A stretch of DNA of 64,000 nt from Aquitalea denitrificans (GCF_009856625.1 NZ_CP047241.1:3658001-3722000); one strand, 5' to 3'. Positions 16,768 to 25,790 are shown, numbered from the stretch's first letter. Notes: generated from the letters alone by a model not told the origin. Program-made: numbers and translations.

Positions 16768-18549
16768 TCACATTGGCGAGCCGAGCAGGTCTCGGAGCAG
16801 TTCCCTGAATAATGCTTTCTCTTCCGGACTTAGACCTTCATTACGGTCTTTCAGTTTTAGCCTTTCCACCTGGGCTTCACGCAACATTTTCAGCAATCTG
16901 GCGTTGCCATGCTGAAACTGGGTGCGGTCATCCTCACCGGGGTCGGCAAACTCATCCGGATCCTGCATGGCCTGGTGCAGCACACTGTCGATCAGCCCTT
17001 CGTAGGGGGTGCCGCGCAAGCCCTCTATCAATTGCGCCGTATTGGGCGGCTGCTCGTGTCCCTGCACACTTTCGGCCAACATCGCAAAGCAGGCCAGTTC
17101 GTCGGACAGCGGCAGGCTGTCCGGCAAGCTCACATCGCTGGCCCACGCCGGGTTCATCAGCAGCCACTTGATCTGCTTGTGAACAATGGGCGTGTTGATC
17201 TGGCGATATGATTCCTCTGGCAGGCGGTATTCCCGCTTGCCCTTGCGCTCCGGCGCCTTCTTGCCTGTAGTCAGCATGTCGAAATCGTCGACGTCCATGC
17301 CGGCAAGTTCTGCCAGCCGCTTTCTGATCATGAAGCCAAGCGCCGGTGCTGCAATCTGTGCCAGAAGCGGGCTGGCCTGTTTGATCAGGTCGGCCCGCCC
17401 TTCTGGCGTATTCATGTCCACGCGGCCAGTCAGCTCGCGGGTAAAGTAAACCGATAGCGGCAGACTGTGCTCTGCCAACTGCTGTTCGAATGCTTCGGTA
17501 CCGAACTCCCGCACATAGCTGTCCGGGTCGTGTTCCTGTGGCAAAAACAGAAAATTCAGCGCCTTGCCATCCTGCAATTGCGGCAGGCTGTTCTCCAGCG
17601 CACGCCAAGCGGCCTTCTGACCCGCCTTGTCGCCGTCAAAGCAGAAATACACCTGATCGGCATGGCGCATCAGCTTGCGCACATGTTCGCCGGTGGTGGC
17701 CGTCCCCAGCGTGGCCACGGCATAGTTGATGCCGTATTGTGCCAATGCCACCACATCCATATAACCTTCAACCACCAGCACGCGGTTCTTCTCGCGGATA
17801 GCCTGGCGGGCTTCGTACAGGCCGTACAGTTCACGGCCTTTTTCGAACAGCACCGTTTCCGGCGAGTTCAGATACTTCGGCTCTCCCTTGCCCAGCACGC
17901 GGCCACCAAAACCGATGATGGCACCGCGCTGATTGCGGATGGGAAACATCACCCGCTCACGGAAACGGTCGTAACGCTTGCCGCTTTCCTCATTGAAAAT
18001 GACCAGACCGGCATCTACCAGCTTGTCATCCTGATACTGCGGAAAAATGGCCTGCAAGTTCTGCCATTCACCCGGGGCGTAACCCAGACCAAAGCGTGCA
18101 GCCACTTCCCCACTCACCCCACGCCCTTTCAGATAACTGATGGCAACAGGGGCCGACTTCAACTGCTGCTTGAAATAGCCGGCACTCAGCTGCATCACTT
18201 CTTCCAGCGATAACTGTCGCTCACGTGCGGCACGCGTGGCTTCCGGATTGACGCTGCGCACCTCTGGCACCGGCATGCCAATGCTGTCGGCCAGCATTTT
18301 CACCGCATCGACAAAGCCCAGCCCCTGGTATTCCATGACGAAACCAATGGCGGAGCCGTGTGCACCACAACCAAAACAGTGATAGAACTGCTTGCTGGGG
18401 CTGACCGTGAAGGAGGGGGATTTTTCCTTATGGAAAGGGCAGCAGGCCAAATAGTTCTGACCGGCTTTTTTCAGCGGGACATAGCGATCCACCACGTCGA
18501 CCAGGTCGACACGGGACAACAACTGATCAACAAAGTCCTGTGGAATCAA
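16768..18549 (-). CDS. dnaG: DNA primase
   Basis: A 593-residue primase that makes RNA primers at the replication fork. The N-terminal zinc finger has CPFH and CFGCGAHGS (residues about 37-65). The RNA polymerase core and TOPRIM domain follow, with VVEGYMDVVAL (catalytic Glu) and FDGDKAGQKAA. The C-terminal helicase-binding domain contacts DnaB. The start is TTG at 18547-18549; the N-terminus MIPQDFVDQLL matches neisserial primases and an AGGTG lies upstream. It sits between yqeY and rpoD in the macromolecular-synthesis operon. Confidence 0.96.
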   Translation of the reverse strand: MIPQDFVDQLLSRVDLVDVVDRYVPLKKAGQNYLACCPFHKEKSPSFTVSPSKQFYHCFGCGAHGSAIGFVMEYQGLGFVDAVKMLADSIGMPVPEVRSVNPEATRAARERQLSLEEVMQLSAGYFKQQLKSAPVAISYLKGRGVSGEVAARFGLGYAPGEWQNLQAIFPQYQDDKLVDAGLVIFNEESGKRYDRFRERVMFPIRNQRGAIIGFGGRVLGKGEPKYLNSPETVLFEKGRELYGLYEARQAIREKNRVLVVEGYMDVVALAQYGINYAVATLGTATTGEHVRKLMRHADQVYFCFDGDKAGQKAAWRALENSLPQLQDGKALNFLFLPQEHDPDSYVREFGTEAFEQQLAEHSLPLSVYFTRELTGRVDMNTPEGRADLIKQASPLLAQIAAPALGFMIRKRLAELAGMDVDDFDMLTTGKKAPERKGKREYRLPEESYRQINTPIVHKQIKWLLMNPAWASDVSLPDSLPLSDELACFAMLAESVQGHEQPPNTAQLIEGLRGTPYEGLIDSVLHQAMQDPDEFADPGEDDRTQFQHGNARLLKMLREAQVERLKLKDRNEGLSPEEKALFRELLRDLLGSPM

Positions 18550-18611
18550 CGCCGAACACCTGCCTTAACACGGGGAAACAAATACCGGGCCAAACTGTAC
18601 CCGGCCAGAGA

Positions 18612-19058
18612 TCAGGCGGCGAGCCTGGCCTTGATACGCGCAGAAACCAGCGCCATGTCGGCACGGCCGGCCAGTTGCGGACGCAGAAGGCCCATGACCT
18701 TGCCCATGTCCTGCATGGAGACAGCTCCACTATCGACAACAGCCTTGGCTACCAGATCGTCGATTTCGGCCTCGGACAGTTGCTGCGGCATATAGGCCAT
18801 CAGCACAGTCATTTCAGCCTTTTCCCTGTCGGCCAGATCCTGGCGCTGAGCAGCTTCGTATTGCGAGACGGAGTCACGACGCTGCTTGAGCATCTTGTCG
18901 ATCACTGCCACGATCGCGGCATCGTCAAGTTCGATGCGTTCGTCCACTTCCTTCTGCTTGATGGCGGCCATCAACAGGCGAATGGCAGCCAGACGCTCGG
19001 TGTCCTTTGCCTTCATGGCGGACTTCATGTCATCGCTGATGCGAACTTTGAGGCTCAT
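18612..19058 (-). CDS. GatB/YqeY-domain protein
   Basis: A 148-residue YqeY protein, a stand-alone version of the C-terminal tRNA-binding tail of GatB. The fold is recognised from SLKVRISDDMKSAMKAKDTERLAAIRLL, KQRRDSVSQYEAAQRQDLADRE, a central YMPQQLSEAEI and the end DMGKVMGLLRPQLAGRADMALVS. Its cellular role is not well established; a link to tRNA-dependent amidation is assumed from the domain. In beta- and gammaproteobacteria it is often found, as here, between rpsU and dnaG. Confidence 0.93.
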   Translation of the reverse strand: MSLKVRISDDMKSAMKAKDTERLAAIRLLMAAIKQKEVDERIELDDAAIVAVIDKMLKQRRDSVSQYEAAQRQDLADREKAEMTVLMAYMPQQLSEAEIDDLVAKAVVDSGAVSMQDMGKVMGLLRPQLAGRADMALVSARIKARLAA

Positions 19059-19113
19059 GTCGTGCTCACAAGGGCCATGTCAAGACATGGCGTAAGAATT
19101 CTGGAGTACAAAT

Positions 19114-19140
19114 GGCAAAACCGCAGGCCATGCCTGCGGT
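19114..19140 (-). terminator. Internal terminator/attenuator after rpsU
   Basis: ACCGCAGGC / GCCTGCGGT is a 9-bp stem followed on the minus strand by TTTTGCC. It lies 24 nt past the rpsU stop and could lower expression of dnaG and rpoD relative to rpsU, as in E. coli. Confidence 0.7.
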
Positions 19141-19164
19141 CCCGCTTTATGACCGATGCAACTC

Positions 19165-19377
19165 TTAGAAGAGTTTCGGCGGCAGCATCTGGCTGCGAAT
19201 GCGCTTGTAGTGGCGCTTAACAGCAGCAGCATGCTTACGCTTGCGTTCGGTGGTCGGCTTTTCGTAGAACTCACGAGCGCGCAGTTCGGTCAGCAGACCG
19301 GTTTTTTCTACAGCGCGCTTGAAGCGACGCATGGCGACTTCGAACGGCTCGTTTTCTTTAACGCGAATATTCGGCAT
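19165..19377 (-). CDS. rpsU: 30S ribosomal protein bS21
   Basis: A 70-residue basic protein (MPNIRVKENEPFEVAMRRFKR...) with the S21 signature EKTGLLTELRAREFYEKPT and a Lys/Arg-rich tail. bS21 sits near the 3' end of 16S rRNA and is needed for initiation on natural mRNAs. ATG 19375-19377 gives the normal family length; the longer in-frame reading is leader DNA. It is the first gene of the rpsU-yqeY-dnaG-rpoD operon. The likely promoter is TTGTTG with 16-bp spacing to TATAGG in the AT-rich region just upstream (about 19424-19452). Confidence 0.97.
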   Translation of the reverse strand: MPNIRVKENEPFEVAMRRFKRAVEKTGLLTELRAREFYEKPTTERKRKHAAAVKRHYKRIRSQMLPPKLF

Positions 19378-19508
19378 TGACTCAAGTATCCTTAGATTCC
19401 TAGGCGGCGGACGTAAGGCCACCTATAAAAAACAGCATTTTAACAACAATACGCGGTTTGGAAAAGTCTGAAGCATTCCCAGCAAGCTTTTTGTGGCGCT
19501 TTTGTGCA

Positions 19509-20321
19509 TCACGGCTTGCGAGAAGAAATCACCCCCTCACTAGGAGAACTTGGTACAGCGCTATAAAAACGTTTCGGCATCCGTTCCGCACAGTAAGCGG
19601 CACGGCCTGCTTCGACAGCCAGTTTCATGGCATGTGCCATCATGACCGGATTGCCGGCAGCGGCAATCGCGGTATTCATCAGCACGCCATCGCAACCCAG
19701 TTCCATGGCAATGGCGGCGTCGGAGGCGGTACCCACCCCGGCATCCACCAGCACCGGTACACTGGATTGCTCGATGATCAGCTTCAGGTTCCACGGATTA
19801 AGGATGCCCATGCCGGAGCCGATCAGACTGGCCAGCGGCATGATGGCGCAGCAGCCTATCTGTTCCAGCTCTCGTGCAATAATCGGATCATCCGAGGTAT
19901 ACACCATGACATCAAAGCCTTCGGCCACCAGCACTTCGGCTGCCTTCAGGGTTTCCTTGACGTTGGGGAAGAGATTGCCGGAGTCACCCAGCACTTCCAG
20001 CTTCACCAGGCGATGGTCATCCAGCAGCTCGCGCGCCAGGCGCAAGGTACGGATGGCATCCTCGGCGGAATAACAGCCCGCCGTATTGGGGAGCAGAGTG
20101 TAGCGGTTCTGCGGCAAAAAATCGAGCAGATTGGGTTCGCCGGCATTCTGGCCCAGATTGACACGACGAATGGCAACCGTGACGATATCGCAGCCCGAGG
20201 CATCCAGCGCCTGTGCGGTCTGTTCGAAATCACGGTATTTGCCGGTACCTACCAGCAAACGGGAATTATAAGCCTTGCCTGCGATGACCAGTTGATCCTG
20301 CACCTTCCACTCCTTTGCCAT
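19509..20321 (-). CDS. thiG: Thiazole synthase
   Basis: A 270-residue TIM-barrel enzyme that forms the thiazole phosphate of thiamine from deoxyxylulose phosphate, dehydroglycine and ThiS thiocarboxylate. The Schiff-base lysine is in RLVKLEVLGD (about K107). Other motifs are GTGKYRDF, LLPNTAGC, PLASLIGSG and the phosphate-binding VDAGVGTASDAAIAMELGCD. ATG 20319-20321 is preferred; a GTG four codons earlier overlaps the thiS stop and is also possible. It follows thiS and forms the tail of the gmk-rpoZ-spoT-thiS-thiG gene string. Confidence 0.95.
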   Translation of the reverse strand: MAKEWKVQDQLVIAGKAYNSRLLVGTGKYRDFEQTAQALDASGCDIVTVAIRRVNLGQNAGEPNLLDFLPQNRYTLLPNTAGCYSAEDAIRTLRLARELLDDHRLVKLEVLGDSGNLFPNVKETLKAAEVLVAEGFDVMVYTSDDPIIARELEQIGCCAIMPLASLIGSGMGILNPWNLKLIIEQSSVPVLVDAGVGTASDAAIAMELGCDGVLMNTAIAAAGNPVMMAHAMKLAVEAGRAAYCAERMPKRFYSAVPSSPSEGVISSRKP

Positions 20322-20325
20322 TCCG

Positions 20326-20526
20326 TCAGCCACCGCCGACAGCCACTACGATTTCCAGTTCATCCCCATCATTCAGCACCGCATTGCCGTGCTGACTGCG
20401 AGGCACGATTTGTCCGTTAAGCTCGACAGCAACGCGCTTGCCCGCCAGCTCAAGCACCGGAACCAGATCCGCCACCGAAGCAAGCAAGGCAAATTCCTTC
20501 CACTCGCCATTGATGCGCAAACGCAT
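20326..20526 (-). CDS. thiS: Sulfur carrier protein ThiS
   Basis: A 66-residue ubiquitin-fold protein starting MRLRINGEWKEF and ending VVAVGGG. The C-terminal Gly-Gly is adenylated and converted to a thiocarboxylate, which donates sulfur to thiazole. The gene starts only 2 nt after the spoT stop, and its ribosome-binding site GAGGAGA lies inside the end of spoT, so the two are translationally close. No TPP riboswitch is visible ahead of it. Confidence 0.93.
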   Translation of the reverse strand: MRLRINGEWKEFALLASVADLVPVLELAGKRVAVELNGQIVPRSQHGNAVLNDGDELEIVVAVGGG

Positions 20527-20528
20527 GA

Positions 20529-22685
20529 TTATCTCCTCTCCGCCCGCTGCACCACCACCAGGCTCTGCACCTCGTTCAAGACGCGGGACAGGTGATCCAC
20601 GCTTTCCACCTGCAAGCGGAAATGAATATGGATGAAGCCGTCGCCCACGTGGGTGTCCTGGGTATCCACGCTTTCGATATTGGCCGAGGCCTGCGAGATA
20701 GCAGCGGCGATATCGGCCAGCGCACCACGTTCATTACGCGCCAGCACACTGACACTGACACCAAACATGCGATCGCGCTGGGTTTCCCAGTTAACGTTCA
20801 GCAGCTTGTCGTGATCGACCCTCTGCACATTCGGACAGCTGACGCGGTGAATCACCAGCCCCTGCCCCTTGGTAATCACCCCAAGGATTTCATCACCCGG
20901 CAAAGGATTGCAACAGCTGGACAGCTGCACGGTGCCGCCTTCATTACCACGGATGGTGACCGGCCCTACCCGCACATCTTCGCCCAGACGCTCGCCAGCC
21001 AGCTCGACCAGACGGCGCGCCACCGCGATGGGCAGCAACTTGCCAGCACCAATCTCGGCCAGCACCTCGCCAAAGCCCTGCAGTTTATCCCCATGTACCG
21101 CCATATACTCGGCTTTTAGCGCATCATCCAGCAGCAAGGGTGATACCGCCAGCGCACCAATAGCTTGCTTGAGGAGCTTCTCGCCAAGAGTGGAAGCCTC
21201 TTCGCGCTGCAGGCTCTTAAGATAGTTACGGATACCGGAACGCGCGCGGCCACTTTGCACGAAAGTGAGCCAGGACGGATTGGGCTTGGCCTGGGTAGAC
21301 GTGATGACTTCAACCGTATCACCATTGCGCAGCACGGTACGCAGCGGCATCAATACATGATTGACACGGGCAGCAATGCAGCGATGCCCGACATCCGTAT
21401 GCACCGCATAGGCAAAGTCCACCGGCGTGGAGCCTTGCGGCAACACCATGATCTTGCCCTTGGGAGTAAAGACATACACCTCGTCGGGGAACAGGTCGAT
21501 CTTGATGTGTTCGAGGAACTCGACAGCATCATCGCTCTCCTCTTGCATGTCCAGCAGGCTTTGCAGCCACTGATGGGTACGCTGCTGCGCCGTGTTGATA
21601 CCGGCATTGCCACTCTTGTACATCCAGTGCGAAGCCACACCGGCTTCGGCCACCCCGTTCATTTCACGGGTGCGAATCTGCATTTCCACCGGCGTGCCAT
21701 AAGGGCCAAACAAAGTGGTATGCAGACTCTGGTAACCATTGCCCTTGGGAATGGCGATGTAATCCTTGAACTTGCCCGGAATGGGCTTGTACAGACTATG
21801 CAGCGCACCCAGCGCCAGGTAACAGCTGGGGATGTCATTCACCACCACGCGAAAACCGTAGATATCCAGCACCTCGGAAAACGACAAGTGTTTTTCCTGC
21901 ATTTTCTTGTAGATGCTGTACAGGTTTTTCTCGCGCCCCTTGATGGTAGCTTCGATATTGCTTTCCACCAGCCGCTGGCTGACGGTTTTCAAAATTTTGT
22001 TGACCACTTCGCGGCGATTGCCGCGTGCGGCGCGCACCGCCTTGGACAATACGCTGTAGCGATGCGGATGCAGATGCTTGAAGGCAAGGTCCTGCAGTTC
22101 GCGATAAACCTTGTTCTGGCCGATGCGGTTGGCAATCGGCGCGTAGATTTCCAGCGTTTCCAGCGCAATGCGCTGACGCTTGTCCTCGCGCATGGAGTCC
22201 AGCGTGCGCATATTGTGCAGGCGGTCGGCCAGCTTGACGATAATGACGCGAATGTCGCGCGCCATGGCCAGCACCATCTTGCGGAAGTTTTCCGCCTGGG
22301 CGGTTTCCTTGGTCTGGTATTCCAGCCTTTCCAGCTTGGACAGGCCATCCACCAAGTCAGCTACCACCTTGCCGAATTTCTCGGCCAGTGTGGGCTTGGT
22401 GACGCCGGTATCTTCCAGTACATCGTGCAGCAGTGCAGCCGCCAGCCCCTGCACATCCAGCCGCCAGTCAGTCAGCATGATAGCAACCGCCAGCGGGTGT
22501 GTGATATAGGGCTCGCCGCTCTTGCGGGTCTGTCCTTCGTGCGCCTCGCGGCTGACTTCAAAGGCCTGGCGCAGCAACTGCACGTCTTCCGGTTTGAGAT
22601 AACGGCCTGCCGCTTCAAAAAAGGCTGCCGCTTCGCGTTCGATCAATGCGTTGTAATCGATGGCGTTCTCAATACCGGTTTCCAT
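20529..22685 (-). CDS. spoT: Bifunctional (p)ppGpp synthetase/hydrolase
   Basis: A 718-residue RelA/SpoT homologue. The HD hydrolase domain is intact (HDVLEDTG, then KLADRLHNMRTL). The synthetase domain carries the basic KFKD-YIAIPKGNGYQSLHT motif typical of bifunctional enzymes rather than the acidic one of RelA. TGS (VFTPKGKIMVLPQGSTPVDFAY), helical, zinc-finger-like (SSCCNPLPGDEILG) and ACT domains follow. It controls the stringent response. ATG 22683-22685 is chosen (GGAG upstream); an in-frame TTG overlaps the rpoZ stop. Confidence 0.96.
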   Translation of the reverse strand: METGIENAIDYNALIEREAAAFFEAAGRYLKPEDVQLLRQAFEVSREAHEGQTRKSGEPYITHPLAVAIMLTDWRLDVQGLAAALLHDVLEDTGVTKPTLAEKFGKVVADLVDGLSKLERLEYQTKETAQAENFRKMVLAMARDIRVIIVKLADRLHNMRTLDSMREDKRQRIALETLEIYAPIANRIGQNKVYRELQDLAFKHLHPHRYSVLSKAVRAARGNRREVVNKILKTVSQRLVESNIEATIKGREKNLYSIYKKMQEKHLSFSEVLDIYGFRVVVNDIPSCYLALGALHSLYKPIPGKFKDYIAIPKGNGYQSLHTTLFGPYGTPVEMQIRTREMNGVAEAGVASHWMYKSGNAGINTAQQRTHQWLQSLLDMQEESDDAVEFLEHIKIDLFPDEVYVFTPKGKIMVLPQGSTPVDFAYAVHTDVGHRCIAARVNHVLMPLRTVLRNGDTVEVITSTQAKPNPSWLTFVQSGRARSGIRNYLKSLQREEASTLGEKLLKQAIGALAVSPLLLDDALKAEYMAVHGDKLQGFGEVLAEIGAGKLLPIAVARRLVELAGERLGEDVRVGPVTIRGNEGGTVQLSSCCNPLPGDEILGVITKGQGLVIHRVSCPNVQRVDHDKLLNVNWETQRDRMFGVSVSVLARNERGALADIAAAISQASANIESVDTQDTHVGDGFIHIHFRLQVESVDHLSRVLNEVQSLVVVQRAERR

Positions 22686-22708
22686 GCTTCGCTCCGCCAG
22701 CACCCGGA

Positions 22709-22915
22709 TCAACCCTTGTTGCGGGTAAGCACTTCGCGGCCGACATGGCCGGCTGCGATTTCACGCAGCGCAACCACGGTCGGCTTGTGACGGCCGGCAT
22801 CCACAAAGGATGTTGCGCCGGAAGCCACCTGGCGGGCGCGATAAGCTGCGGCCAGTGTCAGGTCAAAACGGTTCTGGATACGGTCCAGGCAATCATCTAC
22901 GGTAATACGGGCCAT
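22709..22915 (-). CDS. rpoZ: RNA polymerase omega subunit
   Basis: A 68-residue protein (MARITVDDCLDRIQNRFDLTLAAAYRARQ...VALREIAAG) matching the omega core. Omega helps assemble the beta-prime subunit and forms part of a ppGpp site on polymerase. It is shorter than the E. coli subunit and lacks the Gln/Glu-rich tail. ATG 22913-22915 matches homologues. It lies between gmk and spoT, the conserved order in beta- and gammaproteobacteria. Confidence 0.96.
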   Translation of the reverse strand: MARITVDDCLDRIQNRFDLTLAAAYRARQVASGATSFVDAGRHKPTVVALREIAAGHVGREVLTRNKG

Positions 22916-22984
22916 GTGATTTCTTTCGTAAATTAGTACGATGCGGTTAACTATATCGAGTTTTGCCGAAGCAACCAATGCGTG

Positions 22985-23614
22985 CTAGCCGTGCTGTACG
23001 CCCATGCGGGCGAGAGCCGGAGCCAGACGCTGGGTTTGTACCGCAGCACGCAATCTGCGAGCCCGGAAGATGCTGATCAGATCGACGCGAGCACGTTCAA
23101 AATCGTCGTTCACCACGATGTAATCGTATTCGGCGACCTTGTCGATTTCCGAACGGGCAGAAGCCAGACGGCGCAGAATCACTTCTTCGCTGTCAGTGCC
23201 GCGGCCACGCAGGCGGCGCTCCAGTTCTTCGATGGACGGCGGCAGGATGAAAATGCCCACGGCACCAGGAAATACCTTGCGTACCTGTTCCGCGCCCTGC
23301 CAGTCGATTTCCAGCAGGATGTCGTGCCCGGCTTCCAGCCGGCTTTGCAGCCAGCGCACACTGGTGCCGTAGAAGTTGCCGTACACTTCGGCATACTCCA
23401 GAAAATCACCGGCAGCAATCATGGACTGGAAGGCAGCATGATCAATAAAATGATAGTGCTTGCCGTCTTCCTCACCAGTGCGTGCAGCACGCGTGGTGTA
23501 GGAAACAGACAGCTCAACCGTGGGCTCGGCCTGCAGCAAAGCAGCTACCAGCGAGGTTTTTCCAGCCCCGGACGGGGCAACCACGATATAGATGTTCCCG
23601 ACTGCCTTGCTCAT
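22985..23614 (-). CDS. gmk: Guanylate kinase
   Basis: A 209-residue P-loop kinase that phosphorylates GMP to GDP. The P-loop is APSGAGKTSL (about 12-21). The GMP-binding segment includes SVSYTTRAARTGEEDGKHYHF and EYAEVYGNFYGTS, and LEIDWQGAEQVR follows. ATG 23612-23614 is chosen over the adjacent TTG. It is the first gene of the string leading to rpoZ and spoT, which links guanine nucleotide supply with (p)ppGpp metabolism. It is divergent from a purine permease gene. Confidence 0.96.
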   Translation of the reverse strand: MSKAVGNIYIVVAPSGAGKTSLVAALLQAEPTVELSVSYTTRAARTGEEDGKHYHFIDHAAFQSMIAAGDFLEYAEVYGNFYGTSVRWLQSRLEAGHDILLEIDWQGAEQVRKVFPGAVGIFILPPSIEELERRLRGRGTDSEEVILRRLASARSEIDKVAEYDYIVVNDDFERARVDLISIFRARRLRAAVQTQRLAPALARMGVQHG

Positions 23615-23781
23615 CAATCGTACATCCTGCCAAAGAAAGAGTAATTTTTCAGAATACCACAGACTGCTTTTCCGGTTAAGTGCAAAAGTATCTTCATGTC
23701 AAGATTTAGGTATTTGTCTTCACACCGAAGTAAAATCCTGCGTCTTATCCAATACATAACAAGGCTCGGAGCATCTCTGTC

Positions 23782-25080
23782 ATGCAACTACTGGAAAGCT
23801 TTTTCAAGCTGAGGGAACACGGCACTTCGGTCAGAACCGAAGTCATTGCCGGCTTCACCACCTTCCTGACCATGGCTTACATCATCTTGGTAAACCCGTT
23901 GATTCTGTCTGCCACCGGCATGGACCTGAATGCGGTTTTCGTGGCTACCTGCCTGGCCGCAGCGCTTGGCACTGCCATCATGGGCCTGGTTGCCAACTAC
24001 CCGATGGCACTGGCACCGGGCATGGGTCTGAATGCCTACTTCACCTTCAGCGTTGTCAAGGGTATGGGGATCCCCTGGCAGGCTGCACTGGGTGCGGTAT
24101 TCATTTCCGGTATCGTATTCCTGGCCGTCAGCCTGTTCAAGGTGCGTGAAGCTATTGTCAATGCCATCCCGCGTTCGCTGAAATTTGCCATTTCTGCTGG
24201 CGTTGGCATGTTCCTGGCCATCATCGCGCTGAAGGACGCTGGCGTGATCGCCGCCCATCCGGCAACTTACTTGACTCTGGGCAATATTCACAACCCGACC
24301 ACGCTGCTGGCCATTCTGGGCTTCTTCCTGATTGTGGCTCTGGAATACCGCAAGGTACCAGGCTCCATCATCATCGGCATTCTGGTGGTGACCGCGCTGT
24401 CCATCGCGCTGGGCCTGTCCAAGTTTGAAGGCATCTTCGCTCCGGTACCGAGCATGGAACCCACCTTCATGAAGATGGACCTGCACGGTGCCATGAGCGC
24501 CGGCCTGGTGGGTGTGATCTTCGTGTTCTTCTTTGTCGACCTGTTTGACACCACCGGCACGCTGGTGGGTGTGTCGCACCGCGCCGGCCTGCTGGACAAG
24601 GACGGCAAGCTGCCGCGCCTGAAGCGCGCCCTGCTGGCTGACTCGGTAGCCATCACCGCCGGTGCCATCATGGGTACCTCCTCCACCACTGCCTATATCG
24701 AATCCGCCGCCGGCACCGCCGTGGGTGGTCGCACCGGCCTGACCGCCACCGTGGTGGCCATCCTGTTCCTGGCCTGCCTGTGGATTTCTCCGCTGGCCAA
24801 GACCGTACCGGCCTACGCTACCGCACCGGCCCTGTGCTATGTTGCCGTGCTGATGGCACGCGGCCTGGCGGAAATCGACTGGAGCGACCTGACCGAGTCC
24901 GCCCCTGCGGTGATGACTGCACTGGCCATGCCGTTTACCTTCTCGATTGCCGACGGTATTGCTTTCGGCTTCATCAGCTATGCTGTGATCAAGATTCTGG
25001 CTGGCCGCTTTGCCGACCTGAAACCGGCAGTCGTGGTGATTGCCGCGCTGTGGATCTTCAAGCTGGCATTCTTTGCCTGA
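23782..25080 (+). CDS. NCS2-family purine permease (AzgA/GhxP-like)
   Basis: A 432-residue protein with 12-14 hydrophobic segments. Motifs of the AzgA branch of nucleobase:cation symporters are GFTTFLTMAYIILVNP, ALAPGMGLNAYF, FFFVDLFDTTGTLVG and GTSSTTAYIESAAG. This branch carries adenine, guanine or hypoxanthine, not xanthine/uracil. It is followed by apt, so adenine or guanine salvage is a reasonable role. A GGCTCGGAG lies ahead of ATG 23782. I looked for and did not see a purine riboswitch in the 167-bp upstream region. Confidence 0.92.
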   Translation: MQLLESFFKLREHGTSVRTEVIAGFTTFLTMAYIILVNPLILSATGMDLNAVFVATCLAAALGTAIMGLVANYPMALAPGMGLNAYFTFSVVKGMGIPWQAALGAVFISGIVFLAVSLFKVREAIVNAIPRSLKFAISAGVGMFLAIIALKDAGVIAAHPATYLTLGNIHNPTTLLAILGFFLIVALEYRKVPGSIIIGILVVTALSIALGLSKFEGIFAPVPSMEPTFMKMDLHGAMSAGLVGVIFVFFFVDLFDTTGTLVGVSHRAGLLDKDGKLPRLKRALLADSVAITAGAIMGTSSTTAYIESAAGTAVGGRTGLTATVVAILFLACLWISPLAKTVPAYATAPALCYVAVLMARGLAEIDWSDLTESAPAVMTALAMPFTFSIADGIAFGFISYAVIKILAGRFADLKPAVVVIAALWIFKLAFFA

Positions 25081-25097
25081 TCCTGACCCGGTCACTC

Positions 25098-25130
25098 AAG
25101 GCCTGCTGCGTGGTGCGGCGGGCCTTTTTG
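25098..25130 (+). terminator. Terminator between permease and apt
   Basis: AAGGCC-TGC pairs imperfectly with GGCGGGCCTT and is followed by TTTTTG, 18 nt past the permease stop. Confidence 0.7.
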
Positions 25131-25168
25131 CTTTGTGCGACAGCAAACACGGTCGCTTCATTTGAAAG

Positions 25169-25174
25169 TACAAT
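25169..25174 (+). promoter_or_regulatory. -10 box of apt, possibly giving a leaderless mRNA
   Basis: TACAAT ends 6 nt before the apt ATG (25181), so transcription would begin at or next to the start codon. No Shine-Dalgarno sequence is visible. Confidence 0.4.
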
Positions 25175-25180
25175 AGCGCC

Positions 25181-25738
25181 ATGGAAAATCTCAGCAATCT
25201 CGACTACTCCAGCTATCTGAAAGGCTGGATTCGCACCGTGCCCAACTGGCCCAGCCAGGGCGTGATGTTCCGCGACATCACCCCGCTGCTGCAAAACCCG
25301 AAAACCTTCCGCATGCTGATCGACATCTATGTGCATCGCTACATGCTGGAAAAGGTAGACCTGATTGCCGGGCTGGACGCACGTGGCTTCATCATCGGCT
25401 CGGTCCTGGCTTACGAGCTGAATGTCGGCTTCGTGCCCATCCGCAAGAAGGGCAAGCTGCCCTTCACCACCGTGGCGGAAGAGTACGAGCTGGAATACGG
25501 CAATGCCACGGTGGAGATCCACACCGATGCCTGCAAGGCGGGTGACCGCGTCATCCTGATCGACGATCTGGTGGCCACCGGCGGCACCATGATGGCCGGT
25601 TACAACCTGCTGAAAAAGCTGGGCGCAGACGTGCTGGAAGCGGCAGCCATCATCGAACTGCCAGAGCTGGGTGGCGGCAAGCTGGTACGCGACAGCGGTC
25701 TGGATGTCTTCACCGTCTGCTCCTATGAAGGCCACTGA
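25181..25738 (+). CDS. apt: Adenine phosphoribosyltransferase
   Basis: A 185-residue cytosolic salvage enzyme that converts adenine plus PRPP to AMP. The PRPP-binding motif VILIDDLVATGGTMMAG (about residues 125-141) is preceded by LDARGFIIGS and the mobile loop RKKGKLPF. The N-terminal PNWPSQGVMFRDITPLL is typical of bacterial Apt. It lies behind the purine permease, but a terminator and a -10 box separate the two, so it may be transcribed alone. Confidence 0.95.
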   Translation: MENLSNLDYSSYLKGWIRTVPNWPSQGVMFRDITPLLQNPKTFRMLIDIYVHRYMLEKVDLIAGLDARGFIIGSVLAYELNVGFVPIRKKGKLPFTTVAEEYELEYGNATVEIHTDACKAGDRVILIDDLVATGGTMMAGYNLLKKLGADVLEAAAIIELPELGGGKLVRDSGLDVFTVCSYEGH

Positions 25739-25764
25739 GCACAACGCACCATCAGCAGGCAGAC

Positions 25765-25790
25765 AAAACGGACCCCAGCGGGTCCGTTTT
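25765..25790. terminator. Bidirectional terminator
   Basis: AAAACGGACCC / GGGTCCGTTTT is an 11-bp perfect stem with A and T tracts on both sides, between convergent apt and the DUF1700 gene. Confidence 0.85.

Noticed and set aside
20527..20620. TPP riboswitch ahead of thiS-thiG
   Set aside because: The region is spoT coding sequence with only 2 nt between genes, and no thi-box wording is visible.
22686..22712. TTG at 22710-22712 as the spoT start
   Set aside because: It overlaps the rpoZ stop and adds nine unconserved residues; ATG 22685 has a better ribosome-binding site.
23615..23781. Purine riboswitch ahead of the permease gene
   Set aside because: I looked for the purine-aptamer three-way junction pattern and did not find it.
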